Shown here piece by piece: positions 25,512 through 33,132 of a DNA stretch of 46,534 bases. Source of the stretch: Akkermansia muciniphila (GTDB lineage: Bacteria; Verrucomicrobiota; Verrucomicrobiia; Verrucomicrobiales; Akkermansiaceae); assembly GCA_945862285.1 (NCBI GenBank), contig CAMAYN010000006.1, positions 1 to 46,534 of the forward strand, in the 5' to 3' direction. The position numbers and the translations under genes are program-made. Each line of letters starts with the position of its first letter. The first letter of the stretch is position 1. Below the pieces are notes generated by a model. That model was not told the origin of the DNA. It was given only the letters and a program-made list of their open reading frames with translations, and did no database searches.

Positions 25512-25649
25512 TTAAGCAAAAGGTGTGCCAACTTATGCTTTTTTTCTGCTAACCTTGATCAAAATAGTATGCCTTTCGGAAATGGCAAGCTCGAAATCGC
25601 AGATTTTTGCAAGAAATTACGTGAATTTCATTCATGCCTACCATTTTCC

Positions 25650-26060
25650 TCAGAAAGGAATTTCATCCTCTTCGTCGAAGTCACTTTCATTGCGGAGTTC
25701 GGCAGGACTTGGCTCTGATGAGGTTTGGGAGGCGCGTTGGGAGACAGGAGAACTTGCTGTGCTCGCAGCTCGGGGCTTACTCTGTGAAGCAGACGCATTT
25801 TCGGCAAGCTGGAGCTTCCAGCAGGATAAACTTACGAAATGACGCCCGTTGTATTCATTGCCGCGCAGATCGAAATTCACTACCACATCATCGCCGACAG
25901 AAAATGAATCGAGCATAGAGCATCGATCTTTAACGAGTTCGAATTTCAGTTGTTGCGGGTATTTTTCATCGCTATTAATCACAAATTCTCGCTTGGTGAA
26001 GCCGCTGGGAAAGGATTGCATGTCGTGGATGACTAAAAGTGAACCGCGTGTTTCGTACAT
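25650..26060 (-). CDS. DUF3127 OB-fold protein with SSB-like acidic C-terminal tip
   Basis: A 136-residue protein from the ATG at 26060 (MYETRGSLLVIHDMQSF). The DUF3127 core covers about residues 1-85, with TKREFVINSDEKYPQQLKFEL, SFSVGDDVVVNFDLRGNEYNG and SCWKLQ, an OB-fold pattern. The rest is a Ser/Ala/Pro-rich flexible linker ending in FDEEDEIPF, resembling the DDDIPF tip with which bacterial SSB recruits repair and replication proteins. This architecture (OB fold, linker, acidic tip) is SSB-like, so a DNA-associated role is plausible but unproved. An in-frame codon at 26126 gives a longer, unlikely N terminus. Confidence 0.85.
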   Translation of the reverse strand: MYETRGSLLVIHDMQSFPSGFTKREFVINSDEKYPQQLKFELVKDRCSMLDSFSVGDDVVVNFDLRGNEYNGRHFVSLSCWKLQLAENASASQSKPRAASTASSPVSQRASQTSSEPSPAELRNESDFDEEDEIPF

Positions 26061-26131
26061 GAGGGGGATGATGCATTGACAAGCATGGGTGTCAACGGCA
26101 TTTTGTTTTCCGCCAATTTGAGGCATCGATT

Positions 26132-26524
26132 ATGGATAAAAGTGTTTGGCAAAATCTCCTCTCATTTTCGCCGCAGGATGTGGTGAAAATCATTGTTACT
26201 GCATTACTAATTGTGCTGGTTACCAAAGTGCAGGTAGTGAGTGATCGCCTTTCTTCCTTATTGATTGCACTACCTTTCACGTCATTGATCGCGATGGTAT
26301 GGATGCAGATGGAACATCAGTCGGCACAGCGAATCGCGAATCATGCAGAAGGAACATTTTGGTTTGTTTTACCGACCATGCCAATGTTTTTGGTCATCCC
26401 ATGGATGCTTCGTCATGGCTGGTCGTTTTGGCCTACGATGCTAGCAAACTGTGTGATGACGATCGTGCTTTTTTGGATAATGGTACTGATTATGCGTAAA
26501 TTCGGCATCAACTTAATGCCCTAG
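26132..26524 (+). CDS. DUF3147-family small membrane protein
   Basis: A 130-residue integral membrane protein with four hydrophobic segments (about residues 16-32, 40-58, 74-92 and 98-122). The pattern KIIVTALLIVLVTKV, SSLLIALPFTSLIAMVWM and FWFVLPTMPMFLVIP matches DUF3147/GlpM-like proteins. It is transcribed divergently from the DUF3127 gene, with 71 bp between their starts. Function unknown. Confidence 0.75.
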   Translation: MDKSVWQNLLSFSPQDVVKIIVTALLIVLVTKVQVVSDRLSSLLIALPFTSLIAMVWMQMEHQSAQRIANHAEGTFWFVLPTMPMFLVIPWMLRHGWSFWPTMLANCVMTIVLFWIMVLIMRKFGINLMP

Positions 26525-26565
26525 GTTTGATGCATTCTTTATTGAATTTTTTCTTTTCCTGTGAG

Positions 26566-26593
26566 TTGACAATTTTCCGCTTGGAGATATTTT
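26566..26593 (+). promoter_or_regulatory. Candidate sigma-70 promoter of cytochrome c gene
   Basis: A consensus -35 box TTGACA at 26566-26571 is followed after 16 bp by a weak -10, TATTTT (26588-26593), about 45 bp before the cytochrome c ATG. The -10 lies in a T-rich stretch, so the exact box is uncertain. Confidence 0.45.
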
Positions 26594-26637
26594 TTTTTTG
26601 CATAGCTTTACAACTTATCGATACGCACTGAAAAATT

Positions 26638-27102
26638 ATGAAAGTAACACTATTATTTGCCTCCCTTTTGGGAATGTCCGTTCAAGCACTTGCTGACGAT
26701 GCTGCAAAAGCCAAATTGATGGAAATTGGTAAAACCAATTACGTCACATGCTCTGCGTGCCATGGCCCTGAGGGCAAAGGCGTCGTTATGGGTCCGACAA
26801 TGAAGATGGGACCAAGTTTTGACGGGTCAAAAATCGCCACAGGCGATCCAGCCATTTTTGCTCTAGTTCTGCTGAACGGCATCCAAAAAGAAGGCGCAGA
26901 ATATATTGGACCTATGGCTGCTATGGGCGCGACGATGGATGACGAAAAATTAGCAGGCGTTATGACCTACGTGCGAAATTCTTTCGGCAACAGTGCCGGA
27001 GTGGTCACTGCGGACGATGCAAAAAAATATCGTGAACAATGGAAAGGCATCTCTGGTCCTGTGACGCGTGCGAAGCTGACCGAACTTGCTGCAAAGAAAT
27101 AA
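26638..27102 (+). CDS. Periplasmic monohaem cytochrome c
   Basis: A 154-residue class I c-type cytochrome. The signal peptide is MKVTLLFASLLGMSVQALA. The haem motif CSACHG places the two haem cysteines at 38 and 41 and the proximal histidine at 42. A likely distal methionine lies in YIGPMAAMGATM, and VMTYVRNSFGN is the conserved C-terminal helix of such domains. The last 40 residues extend beyond the cytochrome fold. Similar small cytochromes donate electrons to oxidases or dehydrogenases; no partner is adjacent. It is a single-gene unit with a terminator 37 bp downstream. Confidence 0.9.
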   Translation: MKVTLLFASLLGMSVQALADDAAKAKLMEIGKTNYVTCSACHGPEGKGVVMGPTMKMGPSFDGSKIATGDPAIFALVLLNGIQKEGAEYIGPMAAMGATMDDEKLAGVMTYVRNSFGNSAGVVTADDAKKYREQWKGISGPVTRAKLTELAAKK

Positions 27103-27139
27103 TTTCCTCGCTGCTCATTACAACATTGACCTTCATAAC

Positions 27140-27172
27140 ACCCGCTAGCATTCCGCTAGCGGGTATTTTTTT
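27140..27172 (+). terminator. Rho-independent terminator of cytochrome c gene
   Basis: Perfect 10-bp stem acccgctagc (27140-27149) / gctagcgggt (27155-27164), 5-nt loop, then one A and seven T residues. Confidence 0.95.
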
Positions 27173-27196
27173 GATGATCAGCCCTCGGAATATTCC

Positions 27197-27230
27197 AATA
27201 AAAAACCACATCTCCTGAGAAGATGTGGTT
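27197..27230 (-). terminator. Rho-independent terminator of rplI
   Basis: Read on the minus strand, aaccacatct (27230-27221) pairs with agatgtggtt (27213-27204), with a 7-nt loop and a T-rich tract from the A run at 27199-27205. It lies 28 bp after the rplI stop and faces the cytochrome terminator. Confidence 0.88.
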
Positions 27231-27258
27231 GATTTGTAAAAAGTTACCTTGAGAAAAA

Positions 27259-27741
27259 TTACGCCTCAGTTTCTGCTTCACCAGATTCTTTTGGGGCAAC
27301 AACGTTGATGGTAAGAATGGTGGAAACTTGTGGATGAACGCGTACGTTAACATCGGACTTGCCAGATTTTTTGATCGGCTTCTCAAGCTCGATACCATGA
27401 CGATCAATAACGATGCCGGCAGCTTCGAGCTCGCGATGGATGTCGATGGAAGTCACGGAACCGAATGCTCTGCCGTCTTGGCCAATTTCTAGTGTAAACT
27501 TTGGACGAAGTTTGGAAATCTTCGCAGCAACTTCTTGGGCAACTACGAGTTCTTCTTCTTCACGCTTCGCGCGGATGGCTTTCAGAGCGTTGACGTGGCG
27601 GAGGTTCGCACGGGTGGCCTCGAAGGCTTTCCCTTGCGGAATGAGGAAGTTGCGGGCGTAGCCGGCGCGGACTTTTACTACGTCCGACTCGGCGCCGAGA
27701 CCTTCGATTTTTTCTTTGAGAATGACTTGTGCGTTGGCCAT
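27259..27741 (-). CDS. rplI: Large-subunit ribosomal protein bL9
   Basis: Ribosomal protein bL9 of 160 residues. The N-terminal RNA-binding domain has the signature GLGAESDVVKVRAGYARNF followed by LIPQGKA. A long central helix (ANLRHVNALKAIRAKREEEE) leads to the C-terminal domain with FGSVTSIDI and DVNVRVHPQVSTILTINV. A short acidic tail extends past the usual end. Often found with rpsF, ssb and rpsR; those are not adjacent here, so it appears to be a single-gene unit. Confidence 0.97.
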   Translation of the reverse strand: MANAQVILKEKIEGLGAESDVVKVRAGYARNFLIPQGKAFEATRANLRHVNALKAIRAKREEEELVVAQEVAAKISKLRPKFTLEIGQDGRAFGSVTSIDIHRELEAAGIVIDRHGIELEKPIKKSGKSDVNVRVHPQVSTILTINVVAPKESGEAETEA

Positions 27742-27876
27742 GATGCGATGTTTGCTGTTGTGGGGGGGCGGAACTTGGAGGAATGAAGGTAATCAGTCAA
27801 GAATTTTTTTTGGGAAATCAACGCGACGAACGAAATCCTAATTTGTTCTCGGTTTGCGCGCCAATCACGGTTCTTT

Positions 27877-28404
27877 TTATTGTGCTGAAGTTACTAAAAC
27901 ATTGGCGCCATTGAGCAAAAGAACCGCCCCGTTCACATAGGCCGCAAAGCTCAACCATGCTTGATAGGCGAGCATGAGAAGCCCCGCCATGAAATGAATT
28001 CTCATGAAGGCGCACATTAACCAAAATGACACGACCCATAAGAACAAGATCTGCATCAAGGCAAAGTCGGCACGGCCTATATCAAAAAAGATCCAACTCC
28101 AACTCGCTTGCAAAACAAGATGAATCGCATACGGAACGATGACTTTTTCAACAAGAAATTCATCTCTTTTAGACCAAACCAGACATACTGCAAGCGCCAG
28201 GAAAACGTAGAGAACCATCCACACTCGCCCATACCAAACCGCATCTAGCGCGAGGTCGGGCAGTTTGATTTTTTGATAGATTTCACTCGCATTACGCGAT
28301 GCTAGTGCAGCAAAAAGACCGAAAACGGTGTGTAACATGAGTGATAGAATGAAAACACCAATTCCACTGATGAACGATAGGCTTTTACTTTGAGAGTGAC
28401 TCAT
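27877..28404 (-). CDS. tspO: TspO/MBR-family membrane protein
   Basis: A 175-residue protein with five membrane helices. TspO signatures are WYGRVWMVLYVFLALAV, LVLQASWSWIFFDIGRADFA and LMLAYQAWLSFAAYVNGAVL. TspO proteins bind porphyrins and cholesterol-like ligands and respond to oxidative stress or light; the proline of the canonical WTPNGPVFGP stretch is not clearly visible, so this is a divergent member. The sequence between the start and helix 2 is longer than in many bacterial TspO proteins. A link with the heme genes at the left of the window is possible but they are far apart. Confidence 0.82.
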   Translation of the reverse strand: MSHSQSKSLSFISGIGVFILSLMLHTVFGLFAALASRNASEIYQKIKLPDLALDAVWYGRVWMVLYVFLALAVCLVWSKRDEFLVEKVIVPYAIHLVLQASWSWIFFDIGRADFALMQILFLWVVSFWLMCAFMRIHFMAGLLMLAYQAWLSFAAYVNGAVLLLNGANVLVTSAQ

Positions 28405-28529
28405 TCAATGCTGTTTTTCTATGTGTGGGAGGAACAATCTACGGCATTTACGAAGCTCCTACAAGATCATTTCCGATCTTTTTTATTACCTATGCTAGAC
28501 AGATTCATTCTTTAGTACACTATCTGCGC

Positions 28530-29603
28530 ATGCAATCATTACGTATTTTATGCGCAGGTGCCGGACACATGGGGCGGTCTCACGCGCTCGCCTACCATCA
28601 GATGGATGGATTTTCTCTTTGCGGAATTGTGACACGCACGGAAGCATCACGAGCGGCACTGATGGAAGAAATTGGCAATAGCTGTTCTGGCTTTAATGAC
28701 TTCTACTCCGCTCTGAAGGAAACTAAACCGGATGCGGTATCAATTTCCACTTATCCGGATACCCATGCGCCCTACGCCATTGCGGCCTTAGAAGCGGGGT
28801 GTCATGTATTTATTGAGAAACCTTTGGCGGAAACTGTCGAGGAGGCCCAACAGATCGTGCAAAAGGCTCGCGAAACGGGTAAAAAGCTCGTAATTGGCTA
28901 CATTCTCCGCCATCATCCGAGCTGGGTAAAATTCATCGAAATCGCACAATCGCTAGGAAAGCCCTTAGTCATGCGCATGAACTTGAACCAGCAATCCTTT
29001 GGCGCGAACTGGAATACGCACAAGGCGCTGATGTCATCGATTTCACCTATCGTTGATTGTGGCGTTCACTATGTGGATGTCATGTGCCAGATGACGCGCT
29101 CGAAGCCCGTGTGTGTTTCTGGAATTGGCGCACGCCTTACCGAAGAAATCCCCGATGGAAAAATCAATTATGGCCAGCTTCAAGTGACCTTCGAGGATGG
29201 TTCCGTAGGTTGGTACGAAGCGGGTTGGGGTCCAATGATGAGCGAGGTGGCATTTTTCGTCAAAGACGTGGTCGGCCCGAAAGGATGTGCGAGCATTGTT
29301 GCAGATAAGGCAGGAGCGGAAGGGGCGAGTGCTGATGTCAATGCCCATACTCAAACACAGGCGATACGCGTTCATCATAGCAATCTTGATGCTAAGGGGA
29401 ATTTCGCAAAAGCCGATGACGTGATCCGCCTTGATGATGAACCGAATCACGATGAACTTTGCTTCCGCGAGCAAGCATTCTTCCTCAAATCAATCCGCGA
29501 AAACATCGACCTCAGCGACCACATGGAAGATGCGATTCAATCCATGCGCATCGTTGCCGCTGCTGATGAAAGCTTCCGCACTGGTCGCACGATTGCGCTG
29601 TGA
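28530..29603 (+). CDS. Gfo/Idh/MocA-family NAD(P)-dependent oxidoreductase
   Basis: A 357-residue enzyme from the ATG at 28530 (MQSLRILCAGAGHMGRSHAL); the longer in-frame extension upstream has no family similarity. The Rossmann glycine motif is LCAGAGHMGRSHA. The hallmark EKPLAETVEEAQQ lies near residue 98, with YILRHHPSWVKF and the catalytic-type DCGVHYVDVM further on. Such enzymes oxidise or epimerise sugars, inositols or amino-sugars. Substrate is unknown; sugar catabolism would fit the neighbourhood. It is alone on this strand between divergent and convergent genes. Confidence 0.92.
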   Translation: MQSLRILCAGAGHMGRSHALAYHQMDGFSLCGIVTRTEASRAALMEEIGNSCSGFNDFYSALKETKPDAVSISTYPDTHAPYAIAALEAGCHVFIEKPLAETVEEAQQIVQKARETGKKLVIGYILRHHPSWVKFIEIAQSLGKPLVMRMNLNQQSFGANWNTHKALMSSISPIVDCGVHYVDVMCQMTRSKPVCVSGIGARLTEEIPDGKINYGQLQVTFEDGSVGWYEAGWGPMMSEVAFFVKDVVGPKGCASIVADKAGAEGASADVNAHTQTQAIRVHHSNLDAKGNFAKADDVIRLDDEPNHDELCFREQAFFLKSIRENIDLSDHMEDAIQSMRIVAAADESFRTGRTIAL

Positions 29604-29688
29604 ACACCTCTGCCCCTCGCCTTGAGAGATCTGGCTCATGCGGTTTTGCCGAGCGATCTTGCATGTAAAAATCAACTTACTATCTCTC

Positions 29689-29841
29689 TCAAGCATGAGA
29701 GTGACCGCCAACGTGATTGATCATTTCGATCATTGCATTTTTTCGGAGTCCAAATCTTCTCATGCTTTCTCTGATAAAGAGGTAGATGATGAAAACCAAT
29801 GCAAGTGCCAATACAAACGCGAGTAAATTTGTCTTCCACAT
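29689..29841 (-). CDS. Small single-pass membrane protein, 50 residues
   Basis: An ATG-started frame on the minus strand encodes one strong hydrophobic segment (LLAFVLALALVFIIYLF, about residues 6-22) followed by a basic stretch with RESMRRFGLRKNA and a His-rich end (HVGGHSHA). The positive charge after the helix predicts an outside N terminus and cytoplasmic C terminus. No Shine-Dalgarno is strong. It lies convergent to the Gfo/Idh/MocA gene and divergent from the SHD1-hydrolase. I know no family for it. The transmembrane pattern makes a chance frame less likely, but it remains unproved. Confidence 0.6.
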   Translation of the reverse strand: MWKTNLLAFVLALALVFIIYLFIRESMRRFGLRKNAMIEMINHVGGHSHA

Positions 29842-29941
29842 TCACTGCGAATTGTTTCGGTTCATGCGACGGGGGCAATGTTTTTCAATTGTTGTTTGGT
29901 CGTGAATATATATTGACAAAATGTATTAATCAACAATACAA

Positions 29942-30988
29942 ATGCGTGTGAAAATTCTCCCCTTTCTTTTATTTGCTGCAGGTATTTCTTTTGTTGATGC
30001 TAGGATATGGACTGATGTAAACGGTAGGGAAATCGAGGCGGATTTAGTTAGCGCAGACACGGATATTGCCACTCTCAAAAAAGCCGAAAAGGAGTTCAAA
30101 TTTCCCATTGCGAAATTAAGCGAATCAGACCGCGCCTATGTTAAAGAGTGGATGGAAAACGATGGAGATGTCGCAGACTCCGAAAAAGATGATGATACAA
30201 CAGGGGCAAAAAAAGACAGCCCAACACCACCGAAGCCCAGTCCAGAATCTTTACAATTTGATGGCCAAGAACTGAAAACAGGCGGCTACGCCAATGTCTA
30301 TTCTTACGATTACAATGCCGAAACAGTAGAAATGCTCAAAAAGAAATTAAAACATGACGACACGGGCTATAAACTAGGCATCGCTGTTCCTAATGATTTT
30401 GATCCATCAAAACCGCAAAAAGTATTTGTCGTATCTACGGCCGTAAACAATGAGGCTGAAGGTCGCAATGGGAATTTAGGGAAAATGGGGATGTATGCAA
30501 AACACGCGATCAACAAAGGATGGATTTGTATTTCTTGCGACTCAAACAATGGCTATCCGAAAAATACGACGGCGATCGAATGGTGCTTTAATAAATTGAA
30601 TCAAGTGTGGCCCAATTGTAAGACATGGCAGTATGCGACAGGCGGTTTCTCTGGTGGCTCGAAATCATGTTTTGGCCCATGCGCCTACTTGTTGAAAAAT
30701 AAATACCCAACATTGGGTGTGTTCATGGCCGGATGCAATGAAGATGCAAGCCAAGGTCATCGAGAGACCTACAAAAACGGTAAATCCGACTACAAAAAAT
30801 TGCGTATTTTCTTAAGCACAGGCGACAAAGATGGTCTCGTCAAAAACGAACAAACCGCAGGGGTAATTGCCAGCTTGAAATCAAACGGCATGAAGAACAT
30901 TCGTAGTGAGGTCTTTGATGGCGGGCATAGCATGAATAAAGAGCATTTTGAGCAAGCGCTCGATTGGTTTGTAACCGGAGACAAGTAA
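29942..30988 (+). CDS. Secreted SHD1-domain alpha/beta-hydrolase
   Basis: A 348-residue secreted protein. The signal peptide is MRVKILPFLLFAAGISFVDA. Residues about 21-65 (RIWTDVNGREIEADLVS, FPIAKLSESDRAYVKEW) resemble the SHD1/SLA1-like module found at N termini of many secreted planctomycete and verrucomicrobial proteins. A Lys/Glu/Pro linker leads to an alpha/beta-hydrolase part with the nucleophile elbow GGFSGGS (about 235), a likely Asp in STGDKDGLV and His in DGGHSMNKEHF. It may be an esterase or peptidase-like hydrolase; substrate unknown. A TTGACA box at 29913 lies too close to the start to be a simple promoter. Confidence 0.8.
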   Translation: MRVKILPFLLFAAGISFVDARIWTDVNGREIEADLVSADTDIATLKKAEKEFKFPIAKLSESDRAYVKEWMENDGDVADSEKDDDTTGAKKDSPTPPKPSPESLQFDGQELKTGGYANVYSYDYNAETVEMLKKKLKHDDTGYKLGIAVPNDFDPSKPQKVFVVSTAVNNEAEGRNGNLGKMGMYAKHAINKGWICISCDSNNGYPKNTTAIEWCFNKLNQVWPNCKTWQYATGGFSGGSKSCFGPCAYLLKNKYPTLGVFMAGCNEDASQGHRETYKNGKSDYKKLRIFLSTGDKDGLVKNEQTAGVIASLKSNGMKNIRSEVFDGGHSMNKEHFEQALDWFVTGDK

Positions 30989-31162
30989 AGCGGATTACTC
31001 AATGCGATGGCATTTCGTCATTGATGCCCATAAGACTCTTTTTCTTCCCTCTTCAGTAAGGAGAAAGATCCTAAAATCCACAAATTTTTCTATTATTTCA
31101 AAAATTAATGAAAAAATTGCTTGTGCTACTTGCGCAGTATTATTTTGCGCGTAGTTTTCTTC

Positions 31163-32371
31163 ATGCCCACATTACAAGAACCATTTCCTCAATATTTGTC
31201 TGATCAAATCATTGCAGATCCTTCAAAGCGCTCCTACCCAGAGTTCAATCTTGTTGGTTTGTTAGATACCGTTTTCACGCCCACACGCGGCTGTAAAGTC
31301 TGCATCTTGGTGGACTTTGAATCGCCGCAAGAATTGATAACCAATTTTCATTTTCTTACCCAAGATGGGTATGCCGTGCAAAAGAAAGCTCACGAGCATT
31401 TTTACCAAGGATTAAAAACCGGAGCCTTAGAGGAATTGCAAATGGAAGGCGGCGAAATGTTTGCTTACAAAATCACTCACGGATCCAATCTCGATCTCGC
31501 CGATGAAGTTTGGGACACAGAGGGAAATCAGCTTTCGCTTGATAAAGATATTTACAGCAACTACGACATCATCCTGTGCATTTCCACGTATTCTGCCACT
31601 GCGCCTTTGACGGCGAAGGCGAAAGAGTTCGGTTTCCGCGGTGCTACCCTTCATGGCCTCAATGATGTGATTCTTAGCACTGGCCTCGCAGTGAATTATC
31701 ACGATGTTTCTCGCGATGCAGAGAGATTCCGCCTTGCTATGACGAAAGCCGACTCCATCGAAATCGACTTCGCTCTTGAAGATGGGCGAGTGCTCACGGC
31801 ATGGCTTGGTCTGGATGGGCAAGAGGCACAAAAATCCCACGGACTCTGCAATGGCCTTACCCCTGATGTCGCTAACCTCCCCGCCGGTGAGGTTTATTTT
31901 GTGCCCACTGATGCACGTGGTCAGTTCCCGATGAAATATGAGGACGGCACTCTCGGCGTATTGGAAGTTGTTGATCGCTGCATTATCTCTTCCACTTTGA
32001 TCGAAGGAAATCAAACAACCATTGATGTGCACAATGCCAAGCTCAAGGACGATCCTATGACTGGCACTCTTGGAGAACTCGGATTCGGCACACAGGTTTT
32101 GCCCGTTTCTGGTGCCGACATTCAAGACGAAAAAGTTCTTGGAACATGCCATCTGGCCACAGGACGTGATGATCATCTCGGCGGAGATATCGTGCCAAGC
32201 CTTTTCAAAAAACACGAGAACTCAACGCATGACGATATTCTTTTCGCTCCGCACAAGACTCCTAATTTTAACATTAGCCAAGTCAGAATGAATCGCGGCA
32301 AGCAACAAGAAATCATTATCGAAAATTTCCGCCCAAGCGCCTACGTGCTTCGTGCCATGCGTGGTGAGTGA
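31163..32371 (+). CDS. Aminopeptidase-T-like (M29-related) protein
   Basis: A 402-residue cytoplasmic protein from the ATG at 31163. The C-terminal half follows the M29 layout: LPAGEVYFVPTDARG and LGELGFGTQVLP carry the two metal-binding glutamates expected for the family, and LGTCHLATGRDDHLGGD the histidine region. The terminal HWD-type metal ligands of M29 enzymes are not obvious; the aligned stretch reads PNFNISQVRMNRG. It may therefore be a divergent peptidase or a non-peptidase relative. Only 20 bp separate it from the methyltransferase gene, indicating one transcript. A TTG at 31121 is an alternative, poorer start. Confidence 0.7.
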   Translation: MPTLQEPFPQYLSDQIIADPSKRSYPEFNLVGLLDTVFTPTRGCKVCILVDFESPQELITNFHFLTQDGYAVQKKAHEHFYQGLKTGALEELQMEGGEMFAYKITHGSNLDLADEVWDTEGNQLSLDKDIYSNYDIILCISTYSATAPLTAKAKEFGFRGATLHGLNDVILSTGLAVNYHDVSRDAERFRLAMTKADSIEIDFALEDGRVLTAWLGLDGQEAQKSHGLCNGLTPDVANLPAGEVYFVPTDARGQFPMKYEDGTLGVLEVVDRCIISSTLIEGNQTTIDVHNAKLKDDPMTGTLGELGFGTQVLPVSGADIQDEKVLGTCHLATGRDDHLGGDIVPSLFKKHENSTHDDILFAPHKTPNFNISQVRMNRGKQQEIIIENFRPSAYVLRAMRGE

Positions 32372-32391
32372 ATTGATTCAGAAATTGCGTA

Positions 32392-33132
32392 ATGGAAAAT
32401 ATCTACGAATCATCTCGCCTGTTAGATGAGTATCTACTTTTCCATTACGGATCTCTCGACGAGGCTCTGTCTGACAATGGCATTTCCTACCCATTATCGA
32501 TGAAAGAAGCTTGGGGGTTTCCCTCTCGCACTGCGCGAGGCTTCTCGAAGAGCAAGGTTGATCGCGGCTTAGACCTCGGCTGCTCGGTAGGAGCTTCTAC
32601 ATTTGCCATGGCGGAGAATTGTCGAGAAGTGATCGGTATTGATTACTCTCATTCCTTCATCGCCGCGGCGGAACGACTACGTAATGGGCATCAGATTCCC
32701 TATCAGCGAATTGATGAGGGTCATGTCACCACACTCTTACACGCTAGTCTCAAGTTAGATTTTGAGATAAAAAATATCATCTTTGAACAGGGAGATGCGC
32801 ATCATCTACGCGAAGATTTAGGAACTTTTGATCGAGTCCACGCTGCCAATTTGTTATGTCGATTATCGAACCCGAATTTGCTTTTGGAACGATTTCCCTC
32901 TCTACTCCGAGATGGCGGTGAGTTGCTAATAGCCACACCCTGCACTTGGTTAGAAAATTTCACCCCATCAATCCATTGGCCCTCGGGTTCGACCTTGGAT
33001 TGGCTCAAAAGCCATTTATGGAAAAGCTTCGATCTCGCCAGAACATGGGACGAACCATTTCTCATTCGCGAAACAGCACGGAAGTTCCAATGGTCAACAT
33101 CACAGGTTTCCCTGTGGCGACGTAAGGCCTAG
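32392..33132 (+). CDS. Putative 4-mercaptohistidine N1-methyltransferase (ovothiol pathway, OvoA C-terminal type)
   Basis: A 246-residue SAM-dependent methyltransferase. The N-terminal YESSRLLDEYLLFHYGS is the distinctive start shared with the methyltransferase end of ovothiol synthase OvoA (family TIGR04345). The SAM site is GLDLGCSVGASTFAMAE (about residues 61-77) with the acidic residue in IGIDYSHSF; PSLLRDGGELLIATP follows. In OvoA the methyltransferase is fused to a sulfoxide synthase; here it stands alone and no synthase gene is in the window. It is cotranscribed with the M29-like gene, and its 3' end overlaps convergent menH by 33 bp. Confidence 0.82.
   Translation: MENIYESSRLLDEYLLFHYGSLDEALSDNGISYPLSMKEAWGFPSRTARGFSKSKVDRGLDLGCSVGASTFAMAENCREVIGIDYSHSFIAAAERLRNGHQIPYQRIDEGHVTTLLHASLKLDFEIKNIIFEQGDAHHLREDLGTFDRVHAANLLCRLSNPNLLLERFPSLLRDGGELLIATPCTWLENFTPSIHWPSGSTLDWLKSHLWKSFDLARTWDEPFLIRETARKFQWSTSQVSLWRRKA

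Noticed and set aside
28463-28484. Hairpin aagatc/gatctt followed by four T, upstream of the Gfo/Idh/MocA gene
   Set aside because: The stem is short and AT-rich and no plus-strand gene lies before it, so it is not convincing as a terminator or attenuator.
29913-29941. TTGACA box just upstream of the SHD1-hydrolase
   Set aside because: With standard spacing the -10 would abut the ATG and the transcript would start inside the gene.
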